Positions 7,088-15,967 of a stretch of DNA of 64,000 nt are shown here, in pieces. A program made the position numbers and the translations under genes. Position 1 is the first letter of the stretch, and each line of letters opens with the position of its first letter. Source of the DNA: JAIEOG01 sp964611895. GTDB lineage: Bacteria; Bdellovibrionota; FAC87; UBA2466. The notes beneath the pieces were generated by a model that saw nothing but the letters and a program-made list of their open reading frames with translations, searched no databases and was not told the DNA's origin. The stretch covers positions 1 through 64,000 of the forward strand of contig CAZTDN010000014.1 in NCBI GenBank assembly GCA_964611895.1. The letters are read 5' to 3'.

Positions 7088-7694
7088 CTTGCTATTTTCC
7101 GCCACAAAAATTTCCCAAATACCACTGCACCAGTCCCTAAAGCAGGATGATGGTCCAGGGTTTGACGGGCCAGATCACGATTCTTGTAAAAGTGGAAAAA
7201 CGTGTGAATTCCTGAATCAAATCTGGGCACGAGATACTGAAAGTGTTTACCTAGACACCTGGGATTTTCATGGGGTGGTTGCAGGTCTAGATCCAAAAAC
7301 TTTTATTCTTTGTGACCCCAAAGGGGAATCTCCTTACGCAAAGGATGCAAACAGTGTCTTTTATTTCGAACATTTACTGCCTGATGCCCACTTAGAGACC
7401 TTTCAACAGGTAAATGATCGTCATGGAAAAGATGCGCGGCATGTCTACTTAGGAACGAAAGTTATTGCTGAAGCAGATCCCCTCAGCTTTAGATCATTTC
7501 CTGAAAACGTCTGGTACGCAAAGGACCAGAAACACGTTTTTTATACTGGCCAGATCGTGACGGAAGCGAAACCAGATGCGTTCGAGGTGCTAAAACAGCC
7601 TGGGAACTGCGGAAAAGGTTGCTGGTTTGATGCACAGGACAAATATCATAAATTCGCAAATGGGAAAATGGTGCTTACCGGTGGGCGTCATTAG
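7047..7694 (+). CDS. exported DKNYY-repeat protein
   Basis: A 215-residue protein with a signal peptide (a second ATG at 7056 would give the more usual short basic start) and several DKNYY-family units: YAKDANSVFYFE, HGKDARHVYLGTKVI and YAKDQKHVFYTGQIV, each followed by an acidic DP.SF segment. Members are secreted or surface proteins of unknown role. The gene stands alone. Its first 55 bases including the leader are duplicated at the start of this window. Confidence 0.8.
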   Translation: MVSMKYFLLFISFCLLFSATKISQIPLHQSLKQDDGPGFDGPDHDSCKSGKTCEFLNQIWARDTESVYLDTWDFHGVVAGLDPKTFILCDPKGESPYAKDANSVFYFEHLLPDAHLETFQQVNDRHGKDARHVYLGTKVIAEADPLSFRSFPENVWYAKDQKHVFYTGQIVTEAKPDAFEVLKQPGNCGKGCWFDAQDKYHKFANGKMVLTGGRH

Positions 7695-7768
7695 TTTTTT
7701 AATGCGGCGGATGGGCCTAAAAAAACCTCGCACGTGCCGCTTGCAACAACCCAAAACAACCGCGCCCA

Positions 7769-8128
7769 TCACCGTTTCGAACTCACGAGAACCTTGCACC
7801 CCGCCATGGAAAATCGCTTCATATCAAACGGCATTTTTGGTGGTGCACCCGCCTTTTCCATTTCTACCATGACTTTTTTGTTTACTCGATCACGGTGGGA
7901 CTTAGATTTATACACAATGAATGCAAAGATCGCTGTCTCACCGTTTTTCAATTTACACATTTTTCTAAAACCAAGTCCATGCTTGGTAAACTCATCAGCC
8001 ACCGTTTCGTAATAACTAAGCGCACCGTGCTTCATCCAAACTCGCTTGCCCCACGAAGCCATTTTTTTATAAGCCGCTAAGTTCTTGCGCTGAATTGGAA
8101 TAACAAAACCATCTACGTAACGAGCCAT
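7769..8128 (-). CDS. DUF1428 family protein
   Basis: A 119-residue protein matching DUF1428 along its whole length: YVDGFVIPIQRKNLAAYKKM at the start, then WMKHGALSYYETVADE and FAFIVYKSKSHRDRVNKKVM, and MPFDMKRF near the end. Proteins of this family are small dimeric ferredoxin-like (alpha/beta barrel) cytosolic proteins without an established reaction. The start is supported by GGAGG five bases upstream. It is monocistronic here. Confidence 0.9.
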   Translation of the reverse strand: MARYVDGFVIPIQRKNLAAYKKMASWGKRVWMKHGALSYYETVADEFTKHGLGFRKMCKLKNGETAIFAFIVYKSKSHRDRVNKKVMVEMEKAGAPPKMPFDMKRFSMAGCKVLVSSKR

Positions 8129-8338
8129 GTTGCCTCCGGTTGAGTTTTTTCGAACCTATTCCAACAAATTCTCCCTCGGAAAAAGTATTTCGTTTTTTCG
8201 CCCTATCGCAATCAAACCACCGCCCTAATTCTCGCATCGCTTGTGCTTTCCCACCGAGTCCTACAAGATTTCCCAAAATAATGATTAAATGCGGAAGATA
8301 AAAATGACAAACAGCAACAAGCTCGACGCCATCGATCT

Positions 8339-9331
8339 CTAATCTGCTGCGGCCTCGTCGACGAGACTCTCGTAAGAAACCGTAATATCTTCAACGTCCC
8401 CTGGCGCAAAACTCAAATCGTGAAGGTAAACGCGATTTTTATCGAAATCGTACACCCAATAGCCGCCATTTTCTCGAGTGCCACCCATCACATCCGCCCC
8501 ATTATGAGAGACACGCAAAGTATCCAGCACAGGGCGCTTTTCAAGCGCAACCCAACGACGAACCATTCTCGTCGTAAAACTGGTGCCCAACTTGGCGATC
8601 ACTGGCACACCAAAATCGAAACACAGGTGGTATTCACCCCCTTTGGTCATCTTGATCAATTCTTCGTACGAACTGCCCGTGTAGTTCCACGACTCATTCG
8701 ACTTCATGCAACCCCAACGCAAATTGGACGCAAAAATCCCATAGATCAGCACATTGTCTAAATGCTGCTTCTTCTTCACCAAAAACTGCGCCATCTCTTT
8801 TGCCAAAACATCACTCTGTTCAGGCCCGTCCGAAATGAGCATTAATATCAGGGCTGCGTCTTCACGCAGGAAACTAGGCTCAGCATCCAAATGCTTTTGA
8901 ATCGAAGAGAAAGCCTGCTCGGCATACGCTCCAGAATTTCCCCTTCCCTTAAGCGCCTTTTCGAACACTTTTTCTACATCAGGTGTCAGGTGATTTATCG
9001 GAGGCTGCCCTGGAAAACCCGCCACTGGAGCGTCGACAGGATCCATAGAAATAAGCCCCATCTTCCAGTCCCATTTAGTGCGTTTTCGAATTTCGGTGAC
9101 GAAGGACAAGGCCCCTCTTCGGACTGGCTCGCTAAAATTATCCATGCCTTTGTTATTGGCGACCACCCAAAGAATATCGACTGCGCTTTCTTTCTTTATC
9201 CGCTTGAGCACATGGGCCACGGTATGGCTTTGAGTAGAAGGAGTAGTAACCCGATAGAGAAAATCGGTATCTCGCCCGCAGCCGATAAACAAAACAACTA
9301 AAAACAGCCCCACCCCAAAAGCTCGTCCCAT
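8339..9331 (-). CDS. vWA-like lipoprotein without a canonical metal site
   Basis: A 330-residue lipoprotein: LFLVVLFIGCG is a lipobox with the acylated cysteine at about residue 19. The body resembles a von Willebrand A domain, with VDILWVVANNKGMDNF where families have VDILFVxDxSxSM, and later ALILMLISDGPEQSD matching the second metal-binding strand. The first aspartate-serine-serine of the metal site is replaced (ANNKG). It is thus probably a binding domain that does not use the usual metal. The start at 9331 is chosen for the lipobox; no strong ribosome-binding site is seen. Role unknown, presumably in the cell envelope. Confidence 0.72.
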   Translation of the reverse strand: MGRAFGVGLFLVVLFIGCGRDTDFLYRVTTPSTQSHTVAHVLKRIKKESAVDILWVVANNKGMDNFSEPVRRGALSFVTEIRKRTKWDWKMGLISMDPVDAPVAGFPGQPPINHLTPDVEKVFEKALKGRGNSGAYAEQAFSSIQKHLDAEPSFLREDAALILMLISDGPEQSDVLAKEMAQFLVKKKQHLDNVLIYGIFASNLRWGCMKSNESWNYTGSSYEELIKMTKGGEYHLCFDFGVPVIAKLGTSFTTRMVRRWVALEKRPVLDTLRVSHNGADVMGGTRENGGYWVYDFDKNRVYLHDLSFAPGDVEDITVSYESLVDEAAAD

Positions 9332-9392
9332 GAAACGTAGAGTACAGCCCCCTTGAACGGTTGAAAAACTGATTGCGTCAAAACCCACCGGC

Positions 9393-9440
9393 CACAAAAA
9401 AAAGTGCCCGTCTCCTCTCCAGTCAGGGGAGAACGGGCAC
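9393..9440 (-). terminator. intrinsic terminator of the repeat-protein gene
   Basis: GTGCCCG (9404-9410) and CGGGCAC (9434-9440) close a hairpin extended by CTCC/GGAG pairs. Read on the minus strand it is followed by a run of eight T. It lies just after the stop of the 30-residue-repeat gene. Confidence 0.8.
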
Positions 9441-9469
9441 CTTAAGTTTATGGGTTCCTGCGGCGCAGC

Positions 9470-9962
9470 TTAGACGTTTTCGTCAGTGCGNNNNNNNNNN
9501 NNNNNNNNNNNNNNNNNNNNNNNNNNNNNNNNNNNNNNNNNNNNNNNNNNNNNNNNNNNNNNNNNNNNNNNNNNNNNNNNNNNNNNNNNNGACGGGGAAG
9601 CACAACGGGTCACCCATATCGCAAGGGAAGAAGCTTTCCGAACCCCCGGTCGAAGTGATTTCAGCCTTTGCTTCGGATTGGACGGGGAAGCACAACGGGT
9701 CACCCATATCGCAAGGGAAGAAGCTTTCCGAACCCGCGTTCGAAGTGACTTCAGCCTTTGCTTCGGATTGGACGGGGAAGCACGCCGGGTCACCCATATC
9801 GCAAGGGAAGAAGCTTTCCGATCCAGCATTTAAAGCGAGCTCAGCCTTAACTTCGGAGCGAACCGGGAAGCAGTTGGGATCGCCCATGTCGCACTCGGCT
9901 TGGGCGGCCCCTGCGAAAAGGGTCAAACATCCAACGAGAAGGGCACCTTTTAGATTTGTCAT
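9470..9962 (-). CDS. exported protein of 30-residue cysteine repeats, interrupted by an assembly gap
   Basis: Translation starts at 9962 (AGGAG eight bases upstream) with a signal peptide ending AGAAQA. The mature protein is made of 90-bp, 30-residue repeats, each containing CDMGDPxCFPV and a linker (SEAKAEVTSNAGSESFFP). A diverged first unit and three full ones are visible before a gap of 100 N; the array continues into the gap and the protein probably ends TDENV at 9470, though the frame across the gap cannot be known. Each unit has two cysteines separated by six residues, suggesting a disulphide or metal site per repeat. No family is recognised. Confidence 0.7.
9491..9590. other. assembly gap (100 N)
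   Basis: Exactly 100 unknown bases within a 90-bp tandem repeat, the usual place for assembly to fail. The true length is unknown. Confidence 0.98.
9591..9860 (-). repeat. 90-bp tandem repeat, three units visible
   Basis: Units start at 9591, 9681 and 9771. The first two are nearly identical and the third is more diverged. The array is coding (see the overlapping gene) and runs into the gap. Confidence 0.9.
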
Positions 9963-10147
9963 TTTCTTCACTCCTTTAAAAACTTTGTTAGTCACACAGG
10001 AGAGTATTGCAGGTAGCGTGCCAACCGATAACCGAGCAAAACCCGCCATAACATTTCAACTTTGAAACAAAAAGGCTTCCTTCATGTTGTGCAATATTCA
10101 AAACTGAGAAACCCAGGTACAAATCTGATTCAAACAGGGAGATTTCG

Positions 10148-10630
10148 ATGGCGTTTTACCAGGCCCCCGACAGGGCTTTTAACTGCACTCAATGGGTACC
10201 TCGCCCCCTGAACGAGGTTTTTGAGTTTTTTGCCTCCGAACAAAACCTCGAAACCATCACCCCTCCCTGGCTCAGCTTCAGGGTTTTAGGCAAATCGACA
10301 CCCTCCATCGAAAAGGGCACCCTCATCGACTACCAGATCAAACTTTCTGGCATTCCCATGAAGTGGCGCACCGAAATTGTAGAATGGGAGCCAGGAGTCC
10401 GGTTTGTCGATGTACAGCTGCGTGGTCCATATAAAAAGTGGCACCATACCCACTGTTTTACGGCCGAACATAACGGGACTCGTATTGACGACCGGGTGAT
10501 TTACCAGTTGCCTCTGGGACTTGTCGGCGATCTTGCGGCCGGCTGGAAAGTACGACGCCAAGTCCAAGAGATTTTCGCGTATCGCACTCAAATCATCGAC
10601 GCTCTCTTCGGTCCCCCCAAACCTAAATAG
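10148..10630 (+). CDS. SRPBCC (START-like) family protein
   Basis: A 160-residue single-domain protein of the polyketide cyclase/SRPBCC type. WVPRPLNEVFEFFASEQNLE at residues 17-36, TPPWLSFRVL, then MKWRTEIVEWEPGVRFVD and RGPYKKWHHTHCF match cytoplasmic SRPBCC proteins often found near photolyase or pigment genes. These proteins bind hydrophobic ligands in a deep cavity. The start has CAGGGAG upstream. The following DUF2177 gene begins 43 bp later on the same strand and may be co-transcribed. Confidence 0.85.
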   Translation: MAFYQAPDRAFNCTQWVPRPLNEVFEFFASEQNLETITPPWLSFRVLGKSTPSIEKGTLIDYQIKLSGIPMKWRTEIVEWEPGVRFVDVQLRGPYKKWHHTHCFTAEHNGTRIDDRVIYQLPLGLVGDLAAGWKVRRQVQEIFAYRTQIIDALFGPPKPK

Positions 10631-10673
10631 AAACCGTAGCAAGCGAGTTTTCCATGTACTATGCTCGCATCTC

Positions 10674-11066
10674 ATGAAGGCGCGAGTTTACTTTACTGCT
10701 TTGGGTACGTTTTTCGCTCTGGACATGATCTGGCTCGGACTGGTCGCGCACTCTTTTTACCAATCTCAAATAGGGTTTCTTCTCAAAGAAGAGATCAGCT
10801 GGCCCGCTGCCCTGGTTTTTTACTTCTTGTTTGTTTTTGGGTTGGTTTACTTTGTGATCGCGCCCGGCATTGCTCTAAAAAAACCTGGCGCCACCGCTTT
10901 AAATGGTGCGCTATTTGGGCTGGTAACCTACTCCGCCTATGATCTCACAAACCTTGCGGTAACCAAGGGCTGGCCACTACCGGTTACTCTCGTGGATCTC
11001 GCGTGGGGAATGGTTTTGGGGGCCACGGTGTCGGCAGTCACCTACAAGTTCAATTCGACAGCGTAA
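10674..11066 (+). CDS. DUF2177 membrane protein
   Basis: A 130-residue integral membrane protein with four predicted helices (about residues 5-25, 40-62, 70-90 and 105-125). FFALDMIWLGLVAHSFYQSQ and GLVTYSAYDLTNLAVTKGWP are characteristic of DUF2177. The function of the family is unknown. Its start ATG lies 43 bp after the SRPBCC gene. A similar SRPBCC-DUF2177 neighbourhood in light-response loci is possible, but no photolyase is present here. Confidence 0.88.
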   Translation: MKARVYFTALGTFFALDMIWLGLVAHSFYQSQIGFLLKEEISWPAALVFYFLFVFGLVYFVIAPGIALKKPGATALNGALFGLVTYSAYDLTNLAVTKGWPLPVTLVDLAWGMVLGATVSAVTYKFNSTA

Positions 11067-11070
11067 ACCT

Positions 11071-11529
11071 TTATTTCCAACCGTGCATGTCGGATAAAAC
11101 TTTAACCACTTCCTGTGGCGTTACCGCAATCACTCCAAAACTCCCTTTGAGTCGCTCACGTTTTCCCTCGAGGATATATTCTTTCAGATTTGCCGTGACA
11201 AAAAATTCATTTTTGCTGGTCAAGTGCTGAACGATTCCTGCTACGAGATTGGTCTGGGTCAGGTTGAGCTTTTGACAATCCTGATAAGGAAAGACAATCG
11301 CCGCCACCTCACGAAAAACCGCATTGTTTGATGATTTAGACTTAAACTTGGATGTATTTACTGGCTTGGGAGGAGAGCCCGGCCAGCCATACGCCACAGC
11401 CTTGGGCGCTGAGCCGCGGTTCACCTCAACCAAAACCACCTTTTCCTCAGTCATCCAACGTCGGAGCACGCTCATGTCCTTGGAATAGCCATCCTCGAGC
11501 CTTAAATCCAAAGTCAGTTTATAATTCAT
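11071..11529 (-). CDS. hypothetical protein, possibly PIN-like
   Basis: A 152-residue cytosolic protein. The C-terminal half has NEFFVTANLKEYILEGKRER followed by VIAVTPQEVVKVL, which resembles the end of PIN-domain proteins (DxFVTxDxxF, then TPEE). The expected acidic active-site residues are not all evident, so this assignment is weak. I chose the ATG at 11529 over an upstream start at 11598 because the extension overlaps the leader of the divergent gene and is not protein-like. It converges with the DUF2177 gene, four bases apart. Confidence 0.55.
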   Translation of the reverse strand: MNYKLTLDLRLEDGYSKDMSVLRRWMTEEKVVLVEVNRGSAPKAVAYGWPGSPPKPVNTSKFKSKSSNNAVFREVAAIVFPYQDCQKLNLTQTNLVAGIVQHLTSKNEFFVTANLKEYILEGKRERLKGSFGVIAVTPQEVVKVLSDMHGWK

Positions 11530-11619
11530 AGGTGCATACAACTCGCTTTCCAGGTGTTGAGGGGAATTGAAACAGTGACAATCAGAATAACACACCACAC
11601 CAGATTGGAGCGGAGCAAC

Positions 11620-12342
11620 TTGCTGCTAAAGACCACAATGGCGTTGTTATTTTGCTATACGACAGTTTTTGCGTCTGAGCGTCGCGTTACAACGGAAAAC
11701 ACAGCCGTTTATACCAAGCCCAATGCGGATTCTTCGATAGTGGGCCACCTGGCCAAAGGGCAGCGCGCTTGGGTTATGGAGGAGTCTGGGGAATTTGCCA
11801 AACTCCGTTCTCGCACTCGCCGCGAACTTTGGGCGCTTCGATCTCACCTAGAAGAAATCAAGCCCTCAGAACCCTACAACCTCGGCGTGGATGTCGATGC
11901 GCCATTCCTGGCCGGCGACTCCGACTTTAAAAGAATTCGGTTCGACTTAGGTGGTGCCACTGGCCGCGCTTTGAACGAAAGCTTCCTAGAGCTGGCTGTT
12001 GGAGTTGAATACTTCATGATGGAGAGACTTAGCTGGAGAAATTCTATCTTTTATCGAAGGTACCAAGTCGCGTCCGACTTCATGGGCCTAGACACTTCAG
12101 TACGTGGCAACGGAAACCTTCCTCTGGGTGCCTTGCGACTCCGCGGAATCCTGGGAGTAGGCTACCGATTTGCAACGGCGATCGAAGGAGCCCCTTTTGT
12201 CGAATTGGGAGGCTTCGCCGAGCTAAAAGGTTTTGATATTGGGTTGATGGTAAAGTACCTAAACCGGTCTATCTTTGATCCGGATCGTGAGAATGTTTTT
12301 GTTTACTCAGTAGTTCTCTCCGGTGGGGCTGGATTCTTTTAG
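11620..12342 (+). CDS. exported SH3-domain protein with beta-barrel-like C-terminus
   Basis: A 240-residue protein. A signal peptide (LLLKTTMALLFCYTTVFA) is followed by a bacterial SH3 domain over about residues 25-75 (TENTAVYTKPNADSSIVGHL, RAWVMEESGEFAKLRS), then a beta-rich region of alternating aromatic residues ending in GAGFF, as in small outer-membrane barrels. I take a TTG at 11620 (GGAG upstream) as start; an ATG at 11638 would leave a short signal. It probably sits in the envelope and is followed 93 bp later by a TonB-like gene. Confidence 0.68.
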   Translation: MLLKTTMALLFCYTTVFASERRVTTENTAVYTKPNADSSIVGHLAKGQRAWVMEESGEFAKLRSRTRRELWALRSHLEEIKPSEPYNLGVDVDAPFLAGDSDFKRIRFDLGGATGRALNESFLELAVGVEYFMMERLSWRNSIFYRRYQVASDFMGLDTSVRGNGNLPLGALRLRGILGVGYRFATAIEGAPFVELGGFAELKGFDIGLMVKYLNRSIFDPDRENVFVYSVVLSGGAGFF

Positions 12343-12435
12343 AGTTTTTAGTTCGTTATAAACAAATCAGTCTTTTGTATTTATCAATTTTATGGAAGCA
12401 TGGCGTCCCAGTATTCTTGAGCTCAGGAGAAATCT

Positions 12436-13287
12436 TTGAAAAACCGGACGATCGCCTTTTTTGCAGTCCTGTCGACCTGCATTCATTTGGGACTGATTCT
12501 CACGACGACCCAACGTATCCCCTCCAAACCGCCAGAGGCGCCTTGGATGGACCTCACCACACTGTCGGACGTGGAGTTGGAAGCTGAGACCAAACGCGAC
12601 AAACGCATAGTCGCCGAAACCGAAGAATCCCTGGACAACACAACCCCCGAAGTCGATTGGTTTCACGGCAAGAAAACGCAAAGCGCGCAGCGGCAAACGC
12701 AGGCCGAACATACCGATCGATTTCAGACCGGCGCAAAATCGCAGGGACACCCACAAGGGGCTGGGGCAGGACGAATCGACAGCCTCTCGGCCCAGGACTT
12801 GGGATTGGGTGAAATTCTACCCCGCAGCCCTTTTGCAGCAACCGACGACCGATTGGAAGGAGTCGAAAAAGGATCGGCAACCATCTTGAACACGCGCGAA
12901 AATCGTTACTTCTCTTTTTATCAGCGCGTTAAAGACCGGCTGCGCACGGAGTGGAAGCCTGAAGTGGAGGCCCGCGCATTCCTGGCAGCCAGCAATGGTC
13001 ACCTCACTCCAGGAAAAGTGCTCACAACTCGGGTAGTAGTGATGCTCTCTCCCGAGGGAGAAGTCGAATCCATTTCGATGTGGAGCAGCAGCGGAGTGAC
13101 TGAGGTGGACGAAGCAGCTACCATTGCATTTGAGCGAGCAGCCCGCTTTCCCAACGTACCCAAGGGCATGATCGACAGCGACGGTTTCGCGCGATTGCAT
13201 TGGGAGTTCGTTCTCACTGGAACAGGCGGAAAAGCGATGAAAATCGCCGACGGCAAGACTCCCGACCCCACCCGACGTCTTGATTAA
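12436..13287 (+). CDS. TonB-like energy transducer protein
   Basis: A 283-residue protein with an N-terminal membrane anchor (TIAFFAVLSTCIHLGLILTT), a long charged linker and a C-terminal TonB-type domain (about residues 195-265: VVVMLSPEGEVESISMWSSS, GVTEVDEAATIAFERAARFP). Such proteins carry energy from TolQ/ExbB-ExbD motors to the outer membrane. The start is a TTG with AGGAGA seven bases upstream. No ExbB or ExbD gene adjoins it; the closest motor genes are at 49.8-51.7 kb. The 3' end overlaps the convergent MBL gene by four bases. Confidence 0.82.
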   Translation: MKNRTIAFFAVLSTCIHLGLILTTTQRIPSKPPEAPWMDLTTLSDVELEAETKRDKRIVAETEESLDNTTPEVDWFHGKKTQSAQRQTQAEHTDRFQTGAKSQGHPQGAGAGRIDSLSAQDLGLGEILPRSPFAATDDRLEGVEKGSATILNTRENRYFSFYQRVKDRLRTEWKPEVEARAFLAASNGHLTPGKVLTTRVVVMLSPEGEVESISMWSSSGVTEVDEAATIAFERAARFPNVPKGMIDSDGFARLHWEFVLTGTGGKAMKIADGKTPDPTRRLD

Positions 13288-14138
13288 AAGACCGGTATCG
13301 TTAAAAACCTTTGGCCGTTGGCGTGTGGCGGGGGCAAGTGCCCGGCATCAATATTGACCTGCACACTGGGCAAGAGCAAACGAGGCGCACTGAGGGTTTT
13401 ATCTCGGTTTGTGCGAAAATCGATAAACTCCGACTCCTGCGTCTTGCTGTTGAGATGAATGTTCGTTTCTTTCTGCATCTGGATCGTGGACTCAAACTTC
13501 AATGGCCGCCCCCCAGGCTGGTAATCATGGCCTGTAAAAACGCGGGTCGAGCCCGGTAACTTGTAGAGTACGCCTGTCACCGATTGGAACAAACTCGCCG
13601 CACTTCCCGCCGGAAAATCGCACCGTCCCACCCCGTAGTCCGGCATAAAAAGCGCATCTCCAGTAAACACCGCATCCTCAATTAAATACGACACACAAGC
13701 CGGAGTATGACCAGGAGTAAACAAGACTTTGATGTTTAGGCTACCCGCCGCAACGATCTCTTGATCCCGAAATAACCTGTCAAACTGGCGTCCATCAACG
13801 GGGAAGTCTTCTGCAAGATCGAATACTTTTTTAAAGACGGCCTGCACTTCCGTAATGCGTGCACCGATGCCAATCTTCACGCTGGGAAAACGTGCCTTAA
13901 TCCCCTGCGAACCACTCAGGTGGTCTGCATGCGCGTGGGTTTCTAAGACAAAGTGTAAATTGAGATTCTCATCCCGTATGAATTTTTCCACTTGAACGAT
14001 GCTGGTGTCTCTTACCTTTGAAGCAGCAGGATCGTAGTCCAACACAGGATCGATGAGCACAGCATCGAGAGTTCGCTCATCCCACACCGCGTAAGTCAGA
14101 GTGAACGTCTCTTTGTCAAAAAACTCCTGAGTTCGCAT
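13284..14138 (-). CDS. MBL-fold persulfide dioxygenase-like hydrolase
   Basis: A 284-residue metallo-beta-lactamase-fold protein. The metal motif THAHADHLSGSQ, then TPGHTPACVSYL and FTGDALFMPDYGVGRCDFP are those of ETHE1/Blh-type persulfide dioxygenases, which oxidise glutathione persulfide to sulfite. The start at 14138 has GGAGG upstream. It is the last gene of a minus-strand run LysR(NhaR)-DUF1295-MBL. A YeeE/YedE sulfur-transport pair, a common partner of such enzymes, is found 19 kb away at 32.3-33.2 kb. Confidence 0.88.
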   Translation of the reverse strand: MRTQEFFDKETFTLTYAVWDERTLDAVLIDPVLDYDPAASKVRDTSIVQVEKFIRDENLNLHFVLETHAHADHLSGSQGIKARFPSVKIGIGARITEVQAVFKKVFDLAEDFPVDGRQFDRLFRDQEIVAAGSLNIKVLFTPGHTPACVSYLIEDAVFTGDALFMPDYGVGRCDFPAGSAASLFQSVTGVLYKLPGSTRVFTGHDYQPGGRPLKFESTIQMQKETNIHLNSKTQESEFIDFRTNRDKTLSAPRLLLPSVQVNIDAGHLPPPHANGQRFLTIPVF

Positions 14139-14153
14139 CGCTACCTCCAATGG

Positions 14154-14933
14154 CTACTGCCAAAAACGTACTCTTGGAAAAAACGGGGGAACTTCCTTTA
14201 CATAAGCTTCATAGCCGGGTTTCGTTTTCTTGAGCTGATCCTCAAGTAAGCGAACACCAGACACCCGCAACAACAAAAACGTCATGAGCACGGGGCTAAA
14301 CACCCACCACCCGCCATGGACCGTGTTAAGGAGGATGATCCACAAGCCCCACCAAATCAAGGCTTCTCCAAAATAGTTTGGGTGCCGAGTCCAGTTCCAC
14401 AATCCAACTCTGCAAACCTTGCCCCGATTGGAAGAGTCGCGCTTAAATCGCGCCAGCTGGTAATCGCCTACCGACTCAAAAACAAACCCGCAAGTCCACA
14501 CCACTAGCCCCAGAAAATCCAAAACACTAGGAAACTCCCCTTGAGCATATACATGCACCGCGACAAGGGGCGCCGAAAGAACCCACATCAAAAAACCTTG
14601 CAATAGGAAGACAATAAAATAGCTCTTCCACCAAAACGCTTCACCATAAGCACGACGCATTTGCTGGTAGCGAACATCTTCGGGCTTACCGCGATTGCGC
14701 AAATGAATGTAGAGCGAGAGCCGAGTTGCCCAAACCAATACCAGCACGGTGACGAGGCAAGACCGCGGGGTGTGTTCGGAACCCATAACGGCAGCGACCA
14801 GTGAGATCAGGGCAAACCCCACCCCCCAAAATCTGTCGACGATGCTCACGTCCTTTAAATAAAGACTCACCCCCCATAATGCGAACATCAACAACATGGC
14901 GGTGGCCAGGGCGCTTAGATAAAGAGGTGCCAT
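14154..14933 (-). CDS. DUF1295 (steroid 5-alpha-reductase-like) membrane protein
   Basis: A 259-residue integral membrane protein of the DUF1295 family, with six to seven hydrophobic helices and the signature GLWNWTRHPNYFGEALIWWG, in which RHPNYFGE is the cofactor-binding motif shared with membrane steroid reductases and methyltransferases. Substrate is unknown. Its ATG overlaps the TGA of the regulator upstream by one base, so translation is probably coupled. Confidence 0.9.
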   Translation of the reverse strand: MAPLYLSALATAMLLMFALWGVSLYLKDVSIVDRFWGVGFALISLVAAVMGSEHTPRSCLVTVLVLVWATRLSLYIHLRNRGKPEDVRYQQMRRAYGEAFWWKSYFIVFLLQGFLMWVLSAPLVAVHVYAQGEFPSVLDFLGLVVWTCGFVFESVGDYQLARFKRDSSNRGKVCRVGLWNWTRHPNYFGEALIWWGLWIILLNTVHGGWWVFSPVLMTFLLLRVSGVRLLEDQLKKTKPGYEAYVKEVPPFFPRVRFWQ

Positions 14934-15823
14934 CAAACCGCCATCCGAAAAGATTTCATCACCTTTGCTGCGATTGGGTTTTCTATTCGACGCGCCGCTG
15001 CCACCAACCAAAACTCCTGGCGGACCTCGTGCAAATCTCCTAAATGGAATAAGCGCTTGGCCTTTACTAGATCTGAAGCGGCAAATTCAGGCAGTGGCAA
15101 CAAGCCGAACTCCTCGATCCCCAGCAGCTTTTGAACGCTAGTATCTTGAGTCTCCGCGACCGGAATAATGCGCAATCGATTCACTGAAAAGTAATGATCC
15201 AGATCGTGGCGAAGTTTGCTGTGCCCCGTAGGCAAGATGAATGGCTGCCCCTCCAAACTTCGTGGAAAGCCCCTTTTTAATCCCACAAACTTGTGTGAGC
15301 CAAAGACCGCTACCGGCGCCTTTGCAATAGAACGGGAATAGACTTTTCCGATTTCAGAGGCGGCAGGAGGATAATCACAAACCACAAGGTCAATCATGTG
15401 AGCAAACAGCTCGCGAAAAAGCTCATCTCCTCGCCCCTCCAGCAATGACACTGTGCAATTACCTTCTTTTAATGATGCCTCCATCAACTCTACCAACAAG
15501 CGTTTAGGGACACTGTCGAGCGCCCCAAACTTGATATCAGTACGACCCGAAAAGGTTCGATCGTCCAAAACCTGGATCAATTCATCTCCCGCCTTGAATA
15601 TACTATCGGCATATTCCAGAGCGACTTTTCCGGCTTCGGTCAGATAAAGCGAACGTTTTCGCCTCTCAAAAAGAGGGTGCCCCAGCGAGTCTTCCAACTG
15701 TTTTAACTGAGTCGACAACGTAGGTTGCCCCAGACGCAGCTTGGTGGCTGCCTTGGCAACCCCCCCCTCCCGCGCGATGGTCCTAAAATAGTAAAGGTGA
15801 TGGTAATTCAGCCACTTAGTCAT
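14933..15823 (-). CDS. nhaR: NhaR-like LysR-family activator
   Basis: A 296-residue LysR-type regulator closely resembling NhaR: the N-terminus WLNYHHLYYFRTIAREGGVA with KLRLGQPTLSTQLKQLEDSL is the NhaR-type winged helix, and DYPPAASEIGKVYSR lies in the effector domain. NhaR responds to sodium and controls nhaA and other genes in enterobacteria. No antiporter is found here. The gene faces a carbonic anhydrase-bestrophin pair, with an inverted repeat between them, so these are the likely targets along with the downstream DUF1295 and MBL genes. Confidence 0.85.
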   Translation of the reverse strand: MTKWLNYHHLYYFRTIAREGGVAKAATKLRLGQPTLSTQLKQLEDSLGHPLFERRKRSLYLTEAGKVALEYADSIFKAGDELIQVLDDRTFSGRTDIKFGALDSVPKRLLVELMEASLKEGNCTVSLLEGRGDELFRELFAHMIDLVVCDYPPAASEIGKVYSRSIAKAPVAVFGSHKFVGLKRGFPRSLEGQPFILPTGHSKLRHDLDHYFSVNRLRIIPVAETQDTSVQKLLGIEEFGLLPLPEFAASDLVKAKRLFHLGDLHEVRQEFWLVAAARRIENPIAAKVMKSFRMAV

Positions 15824-15868
15824 GGGACCTCACTGTGAAATACTTATATCCAATAATTCGCTTAAAAC

Positions 15869-15887
15869 AAACTATTTCACTTAGTTT
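15869..15887. promoter_or_regulatory. inverted repeat, probable NhaR-like operator
   Basis: AAACTA and TAGTTT form a perfect dyad with a 7-base spacer between the divergent regulator and carbonic anhydrase genes, in an AT-rich promoter region. Confidence 0.55.
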
Positions 15888-15967
15888 ATCTATTTTACCG
15901 TTTGTTAGAAAAACGCGATTCTATCTTTAGAAACAGTTCATAAACCACCACAAGGGGACAAACGAAA

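Noticed and set aside
9591..9860. CRISPR-like array of 90-bp repeats
   Set aside because: The units are contiguous without spacers and are in frame with an exported protein.
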